A stretch of 64,000 nucleotides of DNA, from NCBI RefSeq assembly GCF_001469865.1, contig NZ_LOPV01000020.1, forward strand, positions 1 to 64,000, read 5' to 3'. This stretch comes from Haloferax profundi. GTDB lineage: Archaea > Halobacteriota > Halobacteria > Halobacteriales > Haloferacaceae. Made by a program: the position numbers and the translations under genes. Below are positions 35,917 to 43,459 of the stretch, piece by piece. The notes under the pieces were generated by a model. It worked only from the letters and a program-made list of their open reading frames with translations. It ran no database searches and was not told the origin of the DNA. Each line of letters starts with the position of its first letter. Position 1 is the stretch's first letter.

Positions 35917-36729
35917 TCAGCGAATTCGCCCGATACCTTCGTCGAAGACGCGGGCGTTTGGCAGAATGTATTCTCTGTCTTCCGCCTCGACGTAGGTGAC
36001 GAACATGTCGAACTCTTGGACGACACCCTGTACGTCCCCGACGACGATTTCGTCGCCGATACTGTACGGTTGGATGAACAGGAGATACGTTCCCGCCGCA
36101 CCGGACTTGAGCAAATCGTGGAACGCGACGGCGCTGAGGACGATGAGACCGAACAGATACGCCCCGAGGAGGACGACGAGTGCCACGATTGCCACACCCA
36201 CCTGCGAGAGGGCGATGAGCGCCGCGAGGAAGAAGACGGTGTACTTCGCGAGCGCTGGCAGGATGCTCACCTGTGGGAGTTTCACACCGCGGAACCGTTC
36301 GGCGACGAGGAGTTCGACTTTGTCGCCGACGACGATACCGACGATGAGAACCAAGATAGCGATGAACAGTTGCGGGAGGATAGCGATGACGACGCCCCAG
36401 AATCGGTCGACGTAGTCGATGCCGACGAACGAGAGCGCGGCGAAGAGGGCCAGACCGAGGACGAAGTATCGCGTCAACCACGACAGAATCTCCACTGTCG
36501 ACGTGTCGAAGTCGCGGGCGGTTCGCTCGAATGCCGTCCCTTCGATGGAGTCGGGGACGCCGAAACTCACCAGCAGTCGTTGAACGAGCGACCCGGCAGT
36601 GTACGCGAGGACCAACCCCAACGCGAGGATGGCGAGGACTCCCAGAAATCGGAGTCCGGCGGTCTGGACGATGCGCTCGACGAGGCTTCCGATGGATTGG
36701 AGAGGAAGGGGCGAGGCGAACCCCATCAT
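35917..36729 (-). CDS. MscS-family mechanosensitive channel, downstream of dacZ
   Basis: The 270-residue protein has hydrophobic segments at about 30-48, 75-95, 112-132 and a pore-lining stretch near 150-195. The MscS beta domain follows (IQPYSIGDEIVVGDVQGVVQEFDMFVTYV near 216-244, outline only) and the REYILPNARVF motif ends it. It should open under membrane tension to release ions after hypo-osmotic shock. Its ATG at 36729 lies one base after the dacZ stop, so the two are certainly cotranscribed and probably translationally coupled. An alternative start is 36726. Confidence 0.9.
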   Translation of the reverse strand: MMGFASPLPLQSIGSLVERIVQTAGLRFLGVLAILALGLVLAYTAGSLVQRLLVSFGVPDSIEGTAFERTARDFDTSTVEILSWLTRYFVLGLALFAALSFVGIDYVDRFWGVVIAILPQLFIAILVLIVGIVVGDKVELLVAERFRGVKLPQVSILPALAKYTVFFLAALIALSQVGVAIVALVVLLGAYLFGLIVLSAVAFHDLLKSGAAGTYLLFIQPYSIGDEIVVGDVQGVVQEFDMFVTYVEAEDREYILPNARVFDEGIGRIR

Positions 36730-36730
36730 C

Positions 36731-37540
36731 TCAGTAGTCCTCCGGGTCGATTTCGAGTATCATCTTCCCGCCCTTGAACGCCCGAACGAGGCCGTCGGAC
36801 TCCGAGAGGACGATTGCAGTCGCGTTGGTGTCGCGGGTAATCGCACCGCCGGCCATGTGCCGTGCGCCGAGGCCTTTCGGGATATCCACACCCTCGGCGG
36901 AGGGTTCGAGGTACCGGTACGCGGAGACGATTTTCCCCGAGTCGGAGATGACGAACGCACCGTCGAGACGCGAGAACTCCTTGAGCATCACGTTCACGAT
37001 GGGGTCGCCGACGTAGACGTGCGACTTCTCGAAGGGGTTGTACGACAGTGGCCGGGACTTGTTCATCACTTTGCCCGCGTCGCCGACGATGAACAGCGCC
37101 CCGACTGGTTCACCCTTCTGTCCTTTCTTCCCGAGTTCGATGGCCACCTCGAAGACGTCGCGGATGACGCCGGGGTCGGCACGGGAGTTCGCGAAGAGGT
37201 CGTAGATGCCCGAGCGCATGTTCTCTTCGACACGAACCCGAACGACCGAGTCCGGGTCGCCACCGAAGATGCCGACGTTGCACGCAATCGTGTCGCCCGC
37301 TTCGACGATACTCTGTTCCATCGCACCTTCGACACCGAATCGAATGCGGTCTTTGACGTTCTGGAACTGCAACGGCAGTTCGACGAACGTCTCCGCGTCG
37401 ACAGTGTTCTCGGGGGCGATGACGACAGTCGGGACATCCGCCTCCTCGAACCGCTCGTAGTGCGAGTGACTCGGCGTGAAGAGGAAGAGCCCATCGACAT
37501 CGGTCACGATGTCGCCTAATAATTCGGATAACGCCGCCAT
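36731..37540 (-). CDS. dacZ: Diadenylate cyclase DacZ (c-di-AMP synthase)
   Basis: The 269-residue protein joins an N-terminal alpha/beta region (about 1-120; PTVVIAPENTVDAETFVEL) to a DisA_N catalytic domain. The catalytic DGA and RHMAG motifs are visible in SRLDGAFVISDSG near 195 and KGLGARHMAGGAITRDTNA near 224. It condenses two ATP into the second messenger c-di-AMP. In Haloferax volcanii the homologue is essential and linked to osmotic control. The mechanosensitive channel gene directly follows. The ATG at 37540 removes an unrelated extension through the tRNA region. Confidence 0.95.
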   Translation of the reverse strand: MAALSELLGDIVTDVDGLFLFTPSHSHYERFEEADVPTVVIAPENTVDAETFVELPLQFQNVKDRIRFGVEGAMEQSIVEAGDTIACNVGIFGGDPDSVVRVRVEENMRSGIYDLFANSRADPGVIRDVFEVAIELGKKGQKGEPVGALFIVGDAGKVMNKSRPLSYNPFEKSHVYVGDPIVNVMLKEFSRLDGAFVISDSGKIVSAYRYLEPSAEGVDIPKGLGARHMAGGAITRDTNATAIVLSESDGLVRAFKGGKMILEIDPEDY

Positions 37541-37696
37541 TGGTGGAGACACACACCGGGTGAGAAAAAGGGTTGTGTCGTGTCTGACGTGTGGCGTGCA
37601 ATTCTCGGGGACGATTCGTGCAGAGTGCCAGCGTGTGTCGGGGGACTCTCGATTGTGAAAATGCGAGCGAGGTACGTTCGGAGGTGAACGTCGGGG

Positions 37697-37717
37697 GCGC
37701 GGGACAGGGTTCGAACC
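37697..37717 (-). repeat. Second copy of the tRNA-Leu 3' end (21 bp)
   Basis: These 21 bases are identical to 37799-37819, the T-arm 3' half and acceptor 3' strand of tRNA-Leu. They lie 102 bp downstream on the tRNA strand. Identity stops abruptly on both sides. Confidence 0.9.
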
Positions 37718-37756
37718 GCGGTCGCAACGCTCCGCGTTGCTCCCTGATTCGAACCC
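37707..37756 (-). repeat. Palindromic unit flanked by T-arm sequences after tRNA-Leu
   Basis: Nine-base inverted arms GGGTTCGAA (37707-37715) and TTCGAACCC (37748-37756) derive from the tRNA T-arm. Between them lies a perfect 7-bp hairpin, GCAACGC-TCC-GCGTTGC (37724-37740). Read on the tRNA strand the core starts AGGGAGCAACGCG, almost the same as after tRNA-Lys. Confidence 0.85.
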
Positions 37757-37797
37757 TTCGGCTTGCATACACGTCTCTCACGATGTTCGAGACGGTA

Positions 37798-37880
37798 TGC
37801 GCGGGACAGGGTTCGAACCTGCGAAGGTCTACACCACAGCGTCCTAAGCGCTGCGCCTTTGGCCACTTGGCTACCCGCGC
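37798..37880 (-). tRNA. tRNA-Leu, anticodon TAG
   Basis: On the minus strand the 83-nt sequence folds as a class II tRNA: acceptor GCGCGGG/CCCGCGC with discriminator A, D-loop with AGTGG, anticodon loop CTTAGGA (anticodon TAG, codon CUA), a long variable arm (GGTGTAGACCTTC) and T-loop TTCGAAC. CCA is not encoded. No intron is present. The T-arm and acceptor 3' end are repeated downstream at 37697-37717. Confidence 0.95.
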
Positions 37881-37960
37881 GCACTATCACGTAACCAGAA
37901 ACGACCTATCAAGTTGTCGTTCGCCGCGAGGGTTATGTTCTCCCGTCCACAACGCCGACC

Positions 37961-38269
37961 ATGTACAGCGCCCGAGACCAACGAGACAACGAGAAGTGGT
38001 TGGCCCGCATCGACGCCGCCGCCGACAGTCTCGAACTCGGCAGCGAGGCCCGGTCGTACGCCTCGGACATGTTCCTCACGCAACTGCCCGACGAAGACCG
38101 CTCGAAGAAGGCAGTCGCCGCGGCGAGTCTCTACGCCGGCGCACTCATCGCGGGTGAAGAGCGCTCGCAATCCGCCGTCGCAGACGCGATGGACGTCTCC
38201 CGACTCAGTATTCAGCAGCGGTGGAAAGACCTGCTCACCGAGGCCGGGTTTCGACCGCCGAGTTGGTAA
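37961..38269 (+). CDS. TFB-like protein with a single cyclin repeat
   Basis: The 102-residue protein has one cyclin-type fold resembling the second repeat of TFB. SKKAVAAASLYAGALIAGEE near 47-66 and SQSAVADAMDVSRLSIQQRW near 68-87 align with GLAAAAVYAAALLTNEKVTQ and SEVSTVADISEVTIRNRYKE of the full TFB encoded at 44541. There is no zinc ribbon and no first cyclin repeat. It may bind TBP, DNA or promoters as a partial TFB or regulator; function unproven. It is conserved-looking rather than decayed. Confidence 0.75.
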   Translation: MYSARDQRDNEKWLARIDAAADSLELGSEARSYASDMFLTQLPDEDRSKKAVAAASLYAGALIAGEERSQSAVADAMDVSRLSIQQRWKDLLTEAGFRPPSW

Positions 38270-38488
38270 TCAGTCACTCGTGTCTGTCGGTGTGCGTCCG
38301 CGGCGCGTGAGCACCGCGTAGGTGGCGGCGACGGCGATGACGCCCGCGACGAGACCCGCTGGAATCCCGACGAACAGCGAGAAGAATATCCAGTGCGAGG
38401 CGAACTCGGTGACCGCGACGCCGACGAGGAGGGCGGCGGCGATACCAACCGCAAAGCTGGCGAGAAGCGGGTGGCGCATGAGCGACAC
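38270..38488 (-). CDS. Small two-helix membrane protein
   Basis: The 72-residue protein has two hydrophobic segments (about 9-30 and 33-60) and a charged, hydrophilic tail (RRGRTPTDTSD). Its end abuts the convergent TFB-like gene without a gap. No family is recognised. An internal ATG four codons downstream is an equally good start. Confidence 0.6.
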   Translation of the reverse strand: MSLMRHPLLASFAVGIAAALLVGVAVTEFASHWIFFSLFVGIPAGLVAGVIAVAATYAVLTRRGRTPTDTSD

Positions 38489-38508
38489 TACAACCTTGTC
38501 CCAGAAAA

Positions 38509-39012
38509 TTATTCCTCGGTGCCGGGGGGCGTCCGACCGCGGCCCTCACGGTCCGGTGTGAGGTTGCCGTGACGGTCGATTTCGCCCATGACGATGCGAG
38601 TCGAGGAGATGCGGTCGCCGTCCTCTGCTGAGATGTGTTCGACGACTTCGATGTCGAGGGGTTTCAGGCCGCGGTCCTCACGGATTTGGTTGACTCGTTC
38701 CCCGCCCGACTTGGTCTCGGGCGAGACGATGAGGATGTCGAAGCCCGGTTCGGTCGCGATGCCGGTCGGTTCGTCGAGTTTGCGAACCTCGAACTCCCGG
38801 TCGTGCTCAGCGGCCAAGGGTCGAAGCTCCGCTTCGAGGTCGGCTTTCCGTTGCTCGAAGGGACGGACGTATCGGTCGACGTGACGGGTCTTCGGTGCGA
38901 GTTCGTCGCTCGTGAGTCCCACCGTGACGTCGCCTAACTCGAATGCGCGCTCGAACAACGCGATATGTCCATCGTGGACAGGGTCGAACGTCCCGCCCAG
39001 CGCGACGTGCAT
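38509..39012 (-). CDS. coaD: Archaeal phosphopantetheine adenylyltransferase
   Basis: The 167-residue enzyme transfers AMP from ATP to 4'-phosphopantetheine in coenzyme A synthesis. It has the nucleotidyltransferase motif GGTFDPVHDGHIALFERA near 6-23 and the second motif GDRISSTRIVMGEI near 132, equivalent to the ISSTxIR signature. An Arg/Gly/Pro-rich tail ends the protein. It is typical of the archaeal PPAT family in length. Confidence 0.93.
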   Translation of the reverse strand: MHVALGGTFDPVHDGHIALFERAFELGDVTVGLTSDELAPKTRHVDRYVRPFEQRKADLEAELRPLAAEHDREFEVRKLDEPTGIATEPGFDILIVSPETKSGGERVNQIREDRGLKPLDIEVVEHISAEDGDRISSTRIVMGEIDRHGNLTPDREGRGRTPPGTEE

Positions 39013-39103
39013 ACTCTCGCGGTAGTGGCCCCGTGACTTAAGCGGGTCGGGTTAGACTAACCGTGGGCGTCGATTGTCGAGGAGATAACGCAGGACGAAC
39101 GGG

Positions 39104-39568
39104 TTACTCTTCGCGAACCGTGATGGTGACCGGTTCCGTCTCGTCAGTGCCGTCGGTTCCAAGACGTCGGTCGAGGTTGAAGACGGCGTTCAACTGGGTC
39201 TGAACCTGACTCGTGGCGCGTTTGACGAGGTCACTTGGTGCGATTGCGACGTACTCGTAGGGATTGTTCCCCGCACCCGAACTCTTGCGCTTGCGGCGTT
39301 CGACGGTTTCGTCGTCGGTGAGTTCCGCGAGTGCTTCGCGGACCGTGCTCGGGTACAGTCCCGTCCCCTCTGCGACCTCTTCGCTCGTCGAATAGGGGTT
39401 CTGTCGAAGGAAGACGTAGATTCGTGCGCGTGTCTCCGTGTCGAGAATCCACGCGAGGAGGTCGATGAGTCCATCGTCGAACTCCGCGACGGCGCAGTCT
39501 GCTTTTCCTTCGGTGTGTGGTTCCTCTGACGACTCGACGTGCCCCTCAGTGCTCTGGTCCGCAGACAT
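39104..39568 (-). CDS. Winged-helix transcriptional regulator (TrmB/ArsR-like)
   Basis: The 154-residue protein has an acidic leader (1-30) and a winged helix at about 37-100: ILDTETRARIYVFLRQNPYS, TSEEVAEGTGLYPSTVREAL, then a basic wing RRKRKSSGAGNNPYEY. A C-terminal helix (LVKRATSQVQTQLNAVFNLD) may dimerise it. It lies 68 bp downstream of gshA on the same strand, so gshA may be cotranscribed or regulated with it. The start is the ATG at 39568. Confidence 0.85.
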   Translation of the reverse strand: MSADQSTEGHVESSEEPHTEGKADCAVAEFDDGLIDLLAWILDTETRARIYVFLRQNPYSTSEEVAEGTGLYPSTVREALAELTDDETVERRKRKSSGAGNNPYEYVAIAPSDLVKRATSQVQTQLNAVFNLDRRLGTDGTDETEPVTITVREE

Positions 39569-39636
39569 TTGTGCTACGCAAAAGGTCAAAACTCAGGCGG
39601 TAAAAAATGTTTCCTGTCAGGTCGCTCTGAGGCAGG

Positions 39637-40713
39637 TCACTCGAGCGTGAGGTACTCACACAGCGCGTCGAGACCGGATTCTTCGTGGATACGGCGTTGG
39701 ATGTCGGTTCCCGACTCGGCATCGAAGAGCGACCGGAGGCCGTCCACACCGAGGCGGTCGGACTCGTCTTCGACGAACGTGTCGAGTTCGACGACACCCT
39801 CGGCGTCGGGAGCGATGAAACTCGCGTCCCGGCCGTAGCGCGTCGACCGCCACTTGTTCTCGTCCAGAATCTCGCGGCGAATATCGTAGCTCGGTTCTCC
39901 CGCCTCGTATCGGTCGGCGAGGTCCAAGACGAGTGCGTGGACGTACTCGACGAAGTCGACGACTCGTTGTGGGTCGGTCTGTGCGTCGGGTGTGCGTATT
40001 TCAACCGTTCCGTGGCCCGTGTGCGGGCGCACGTCGAACCAGAGTTCGCCGCGGTCGTCTATCGACCCGTACTCGACCATCCGACGTTCGAACGTCTGGA
40101 AGTCCTCGAAGTCGTCGAACGCAGTCGGCATCCCGGTGTTCGGCAGATTCTCGAATATCTTCGACCGCGCAGAGGCGAGTCCCGTGTCGAACCCGTTCCA
40201 GAACGGTGAGTTCGCCGAGAGTGCGAGCAGAGGGCCGACGTACCACCGGAGTTCGTTGGCAATCCAGACGGCCTTGTCGGCGTCGTCGACGCCGACGTGG
40301 ATGTGGAGTCCCGCCGTCGTGTTACGGTGCTGTGGGTACTGAATCCGGTCGAGTTGCGCCTGGTAGCGAGGTTTCGTCGCGTGGTCGAGTTCGCGCCACT
40401 TCGCCGCCGGGTGGAGGCCCGCCGCAGCGACGCGATAGCCGTGGTTCGCCGCGTGTTCGACGAGTGCCTCGCGGACCGACGTGACGGCGTCGGCGACGTC
40501 GGCGGGGTCTTCGATACGGGGTGTCTGTGTCTCTATCGTGAACTCGAACAGTTCGTGGTCGAGTCGTCCGACGAGCGGTTCCGGGGGTTCCGGTCCGTAG
40601 ACCAAATCGTCGATTCCCGACGTGGGGCGCCCGTCGGCATCGACGATATAGAACTCCTCTTCGACGCCGAGCGTCCCCATCCGGTCGAAGGCATCCGCCG
40701 ACCCTAGTTCCAT
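39637..40713 (-). CDS. gshA: Glutamate-cysteine ligase (GCS2 family)
   Basis: The 358-residue enzyme joins glutamate and cysteine to gamma-glutamylcysteine, the main low-molecular-weight thiol of haloarchaea, which lack glutathione. It opens [20 protein letters not shown] (metal-binding Glu cluster), with [13 protein letters not shown] near 53, [10 protein letters not shown] near 135 and [16 protein letters not shown] near 234, matching GCS2/YbdK proteins of about 360 residues. H. volcanii GshA belongs to this family. Cysteine is supplied by CysK, encoded at 28346. Confidence 0.93.
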   Translation of the reverse strand: MELGSADAFDRMGTLGVEEEFYIVDADGRPTSGIDDLVYGPEPPEPLVGRLDHELFEFTIETQTPRIEDPADVADAVTSVREALVEHAANHGYRVAAAGLHPAAKWRELDHATKPRYQAQLDRIQYPQHRNTTAGLHIHVGVDDADKAVWIANELRWYVGPLLALSANSPFWNGFDTGLASARSKIFENLPNTGMPTAFDDFEDFQTFERRMVEYGSIDDRGELWFDVRPHTGHGTVEIRTPDAQTDPQRVVDFVEYVHALVLDLADRYEAGEPSYDIRREILDENKWRSTRYGRDASFIAPDAEGVVELDTFVEDESDRLGVDGLRSLFDAESGTDIQRRIHEESGLDALCEYLTLE

Positions 40714-40796
40714 CGCAACGGCGTTAGATGCCCCGAATTAAAAACATCGTGGACCCCGGCGAGGTAGACGCTCAAGTACATCGTGGCGGTGTTCCG

Positions 40797-41438
40797 TCAC
40801 TTTGGCCGGGCGACGATGCCGAGGTGGTCGGCGTGGAATCGGTCCAGACGGGCGGTTTCGAGTATCTCGTAGGCGGATTCGAGGTCGGCGAGTACCTCGT
40901 CGAACACGTCGTCGGGGTCGGCCGTCACGTCTTCGCTCCGGGCCTTGACCGCCATCAAGAGACGCCCATCGTCGGCCAAGAACTGGCGATTTCGGATGGC
41001 GACGGTGGCCTGTCCGCGGGTCGCGACGTCCATCACGAGGCAGTCCACGTCGGACTCGACGACGTGCGCGTACGACTCTGGGTCGCGTGCGTCTTTCAGC
41101 AACGGGAAGAGGTTGTCCCGGTCTTCGGCGACGCCCACGAGGTCACGGACCGGTCGTGGAGCGAACTCGACGGCGTACGTCGGGCCGGCGAAGTCCGAGA
41201 CGTGCGAGACTGTCGTCCCCGCCGCAGCACCGAGGTAGAGGACCGTCTCGCCGCCGACGAGTCCGGTGTCCATCCCGAGTTCGAGCATCCCGCCGAGTTT
41301 CGACCGACTGGCGTCCCACGCGCGCCACCCGTCGGCGTCGGCGGGTTCGCCGTAGACCGTCGGTCCCTGTGTCGAGAGTCGTTCGCGGCCATCGAAGGTC
41401 CGGCGTTCGACGCCAGTTGGCAGGCCGTCGTCGCTCAT
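40797..41438 (-). CDS. flpA: Fibrillarin-like rRNA/tRNA 2'-O-methyltransferase
   Basis: The 213-residue SAM-dependent methyltransferase is the catalytic subunit of C/D-box RNPs. VLYLGAAAGTTVSHVSDF near 66 is the SAM-binding GxAxGTTxSHxSD motif and VDCLVMDVATRGQ near 130 is the second site. LLMAVKARSEDVT near 161 carries the conserved Lys. The start at 41438 overlaps the nop5 stop by 4 bp, coupling the two partners. Far-upstream alternative starts are rejected as they run through nop5. Confidence 0.96.
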   Translation of the reverse strand: MSDDGLPTGVERRTFDGRERLSTQGPTVYGEPADADGWRAWDASRSKLGGMLELGMDTGLVGGETVLYLGAAAGTTVSHVSDFAGPTYAVEFAPRPVRDLVGVAEDRDNLFPLLKDARDPESYAHVVESDVDCLVMDVATRGQATVAIRNRQFLADDGRLLMAVKARSEDVTADPDDVFDEVLADLESAYEILETARLDRFHADHLGIVARPK

Positions 41439-42274
41439 TCGTCTCCCTCCTCGGCGCGGGCGCGAATCGTGGCCATGCGCTCGGCGAGTTCGGTGTGAAT
41501 CTCGGGGCGGTAGTCGCCGGAGTAGTAGTCGATACGGGCGGCGATAGAGAGTTTCCCGGCGAAGGCACGGGCGGCGGACCCACGGTCCTGTGGGCGCGTT
41601 CCGCGGACGTACTCGTGAGTGAAGATGACGCCGTGTTTCGGTGACGACGCGCGACCCTTCAGGTGGGCGAACAACGCGTCTTCGGCACCAAGGACCTGTA
41701 CCGTGCCGCTCGGTGCTTTGGCGAGACGTTCGAGGCTCCCTGCGAGCGAGATGAGTCGTGCGGTGAGGACGGGACCGGCCATCTCGGAGAGGTTCGGCGC
41801 GACGTCGGGCGCACGTTCTTCGATGAACGTTCGCAGGTCGTCGCGTTCGTCGAGCAAGTCTACTGCCCGGGTCGCATAGGAGACGACACGTTCTTCTCCG
41901 GCAGTCGTCGGGTCGCGAGCAGCGATGTCTCGAACGCCATCGAGGCCGCGTGGAACGTCCTCGTACAGCGTCCCGGCCCACTCGACGACTCGCTCGGCGA
42001 GTTCGTTCGCAGTCCGTTCGGCGTCGTCCATCGAGCGAACGGCGTGTGCGAGTTGCAAGTCGTCGGCGCGTTCGCGTTCGGCGACGGCGTCGCGTGCGGC
42101 GGTGAGTGTCGCCGCGCGAAGTTTCTCGTAGTAGTTGGCCTCGTCGTCGGCGAATCCGGATTCGACGGCCACGGCCGGCCAATCCGCCGGGGCGTCGGCG
42201 TGCCCCTCACGGATTCGGTGTGCTCCGGACGCGGGGTCCTCTGGGTTCGCGTCGGCGAACCATGCGTCTGTCAT
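41435..42274 (-). CDS. nop5: C/D-box RNP protein Nop5 (Nop56/58 family)
   Basis: The 279-residue scaffold binds fibrillarin with its N-terminal domain and L7Ae-RNA with its C-terminal Nop domain. The signature region AGPVLTARLISLAGSLERLA near 170, the SGTVQVLGAEDALFAHLKG block near 195, and PKHGVIFTHEYVRG near 217 are clear. It is shorter than other archaeal Nop5 proteins (about 370-410) because the N-terminal domain is reduced and the lysine-rich tail is absent, as usual in halophiles. It is the upstream gene of the pair. Confidence 0.94.
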   Translation of the reverse strand: MTDAWFADANPEDPASGAHRIREGHADAPADWPAVAVESGFADDEANYYEKLRAATLTAARDAVAERERADDLQLAHAVRSMDDAERTANELAERVVEWAGTLYEDVPRGLDGVRDIAARDPTTAGEERVVSYATRAVDLLDERDDLRTFIEERAPDVAPNLSEMAGPVLTARLISLAGSLERLAKAPSGTVQVLGAEDALFAHLKGRASSPKHGVIFTHEYVRGTRPQDRGSAARAFAGKLSIAARIDYYSGDYRPEIHTELAERMATIRARAEEGDE

Positions 42275-42352
42275 GGTGGCCGGTTGCGCCCCATTCGGGT
42301 AAAAGGGTACGGACCGTCTGTCGACACCGGCACGAGTGTGTGTCGAATACCC

Positions 42353-42386
42353 GTGGTAAGTTTTAACATGCCCAATACCTTACCAC
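42353..42386 (+). promoter_or_regulatory. Promoter with GTGGTAAG/CTTACCAC palindrome
   Basis: Perfect 8-bp inverted arms (42353-42360 and 42379-42386) bracket a TATA-like TTTTAACA at 42361-42368. The TATA ends 24 nt before the ATG at 42393. A dimeric regulator bound here would cover the TFB/TBP site and the transcription start. Confidence 0.55.
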
Positions 42387-42392
42387 TTGTCG

Positions 42393-42527
42393 ATGGAGAG
42401 GACATCGTACGTTTGTCGTGAGTGTCAAACAACCGTGAGCCCTGCATCGTACCGCGCGACGTGTCCCGAGTGCAGTGGCGAACTTCGACCTTCGTCGGTG
42501 ACCGGTCGACGCCGGGCCGGCGATTGA
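42393..42527 (+). CDS. 44-residue rubredoxin-like zinc finger protein
   Basis: A short gene encodes MERTSYVCRECQTTV..., with YVCRECQT near 7-12 and ATCPECSGEL near 22-31, giving two CxxC knuckles separated by 12 residues. This is the single-knuckle-pair fold of the rubrerythrin-like haloarchaeal micro-proteins. The leaderless promoter just upstream supports the start. The C-terminus is short and basic (TGRRRAGD). Function is unknown; regulation or metal handling are possible. Confidence 0.75.
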   Translation: MERTSYVCRECQTTVSPASYRATCPECSGELRPSSVTGRRRAGD

Positions 42528-42574
42528 ACGAGACGTACGGGTCGTCGGACCCAACTGTCGTGCGCTCGATTGCA

Positions 42575-42970
42575 GTGACCACCGACGACCTCGTCTCCGC
42601 GCTCGAAGCCAATCGGAGAGCGAGTAGACACGTCGTTCTCCGCGTGACGCCGCCGTTTTACGGGCGGATGCGGGCGCGTATCCACCTGACTGGCGGCGAG
42701 GGAACCGACTACCCGGCCGGCAGCGAGGGAACTGACGGCGCAGAGACACCACCGCTCCACCTCGACCCAGAGTCGTTCTTCGAAGCTTCTGCCCCGACCT
42801 ATCCCGAAGCAGACGACACTCGTCCCGACCCCTACGAAGTGGAGACACACCACGAACGTCACACAGCGGCGGTCTCCGAGTGGCGAACAGCGGTTCGGTC
42901 ACACCTCCGTGACACCGTCGAGTTCCCGACAGGCGACGGCCACGAGGTTGCCGTGAAGTACCTCGGTTGA
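42575..42970 (+). CDS. Uncharacterised haloarchaeal protein
   Basis: The 131-residue protein starts at a GTG (VTTDDLVSALEANRRASRHVV read with Met first). The core VLRVTPPFYGRMRARIHL near 20-37 is followed by a Gly/Glu-rich loop and a segment listing DPESFFEASAP. No catalytic motif is apparent. A longer frame begins at 42422, but its first part is antisense in character and overlaps the zinc-finger gene, so the GTG is preferred. Confidence 0.6.
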   Translation: MTTDDLVSALEANRRASRHVVLRVTPPFYGRMRARIHLTGGEGTDYPAGSEGTDGAETPPLHLDPESFFEASAPTYPEADDTRPDPYEVETHHERHTAAVSEWRTAVRSHLRDTVEFPTGDGHEVAVKYLG

Positions 42971-43023
42971 GCTGATTTCCGTGGAGCGAACCACTTTTTC
43001 GGTGCCGACGCGACGGTGCGTAT

Positions 43024-43395
43024 ATGAGTACCGACGAGTACCGCCGCGGGAAGAAGGTCGAACGCGAGCGCCAGCAAAAACGGCGCCGTGCGAGCGGCCG
43101 ATACCGCGGTGTACTCCCCGTCATCTACGCGATTGGGTTCGTCCTCTTCACCGTCGTCTCGTTGTTCATCGGCCCCGAACCGGCGTTCGCCGTCTACCTC
43201 GTCACGCACCTGTTCTACGCCGGACTCATCCGCGGCGACATCAACTCACTCCGGCAACAGGGCATCGACTGGGGGTTCTCACGGCACCTCTGGTTCGGCG
43301 CGGCGTTCGCGCTCCCGTTCGTCGCACCGGCGTACTACCTCTACAGCGGACGCGTCATCCGCCGGGAGAACGAATCGCGCGAGTTGGTCGAGTGA
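43024..43395 (+). CDS. Membrane protein with a basic N-terminus
   Basis: The 123-residue protein has a strongly basic head (YRRGKKVERERQQKRRRASG, residues 6-25) that should stay in the cytoplasm. Hydrophobic segments follow at about 30-50, 53-70 and 90-106. The head could bind nucleic acid or lipid headgroups. I recognise no family. It lies 65 bp before a lipoprotein gene in the same direction. Confidence 0.65.
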   Translation: MSTDEYRRGKKVERERQQKRRRASGRYRGVLPVIYAIGFVLFTVVSLFIGPEPAFAVYLVTHLFYAGLIRGDINSLRQQGIDWGFSRHLWFGAAFALPFVAPAYYLYSGRVIRRENESRELVE

Positions 43396-43426
43396 CCGCA
43401 CGGCGTGGCTGATTGACGGGCCACCT

Positions 43427-43436
43427 AACTTATACC
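43427..43436 (+). promoter_or_regulatory. TATA box of the DUF6517-like lipoprotein gene
   Basis: AACTTATACC ends 23 nt before the ATG at 43460, so the transcript is probably leaderless. Confidence 0.6.
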
Positions 43437-43459
43437 AGACGAGGTGAAAATCCTCCGCA

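Noticed and set aside
37697-37880. Interpretation of the tRNA-Leu echo as attL/attR of an integrated provirus
   Set aside because: Only 102 bp separate the copies and no integrase lies between or beside them.
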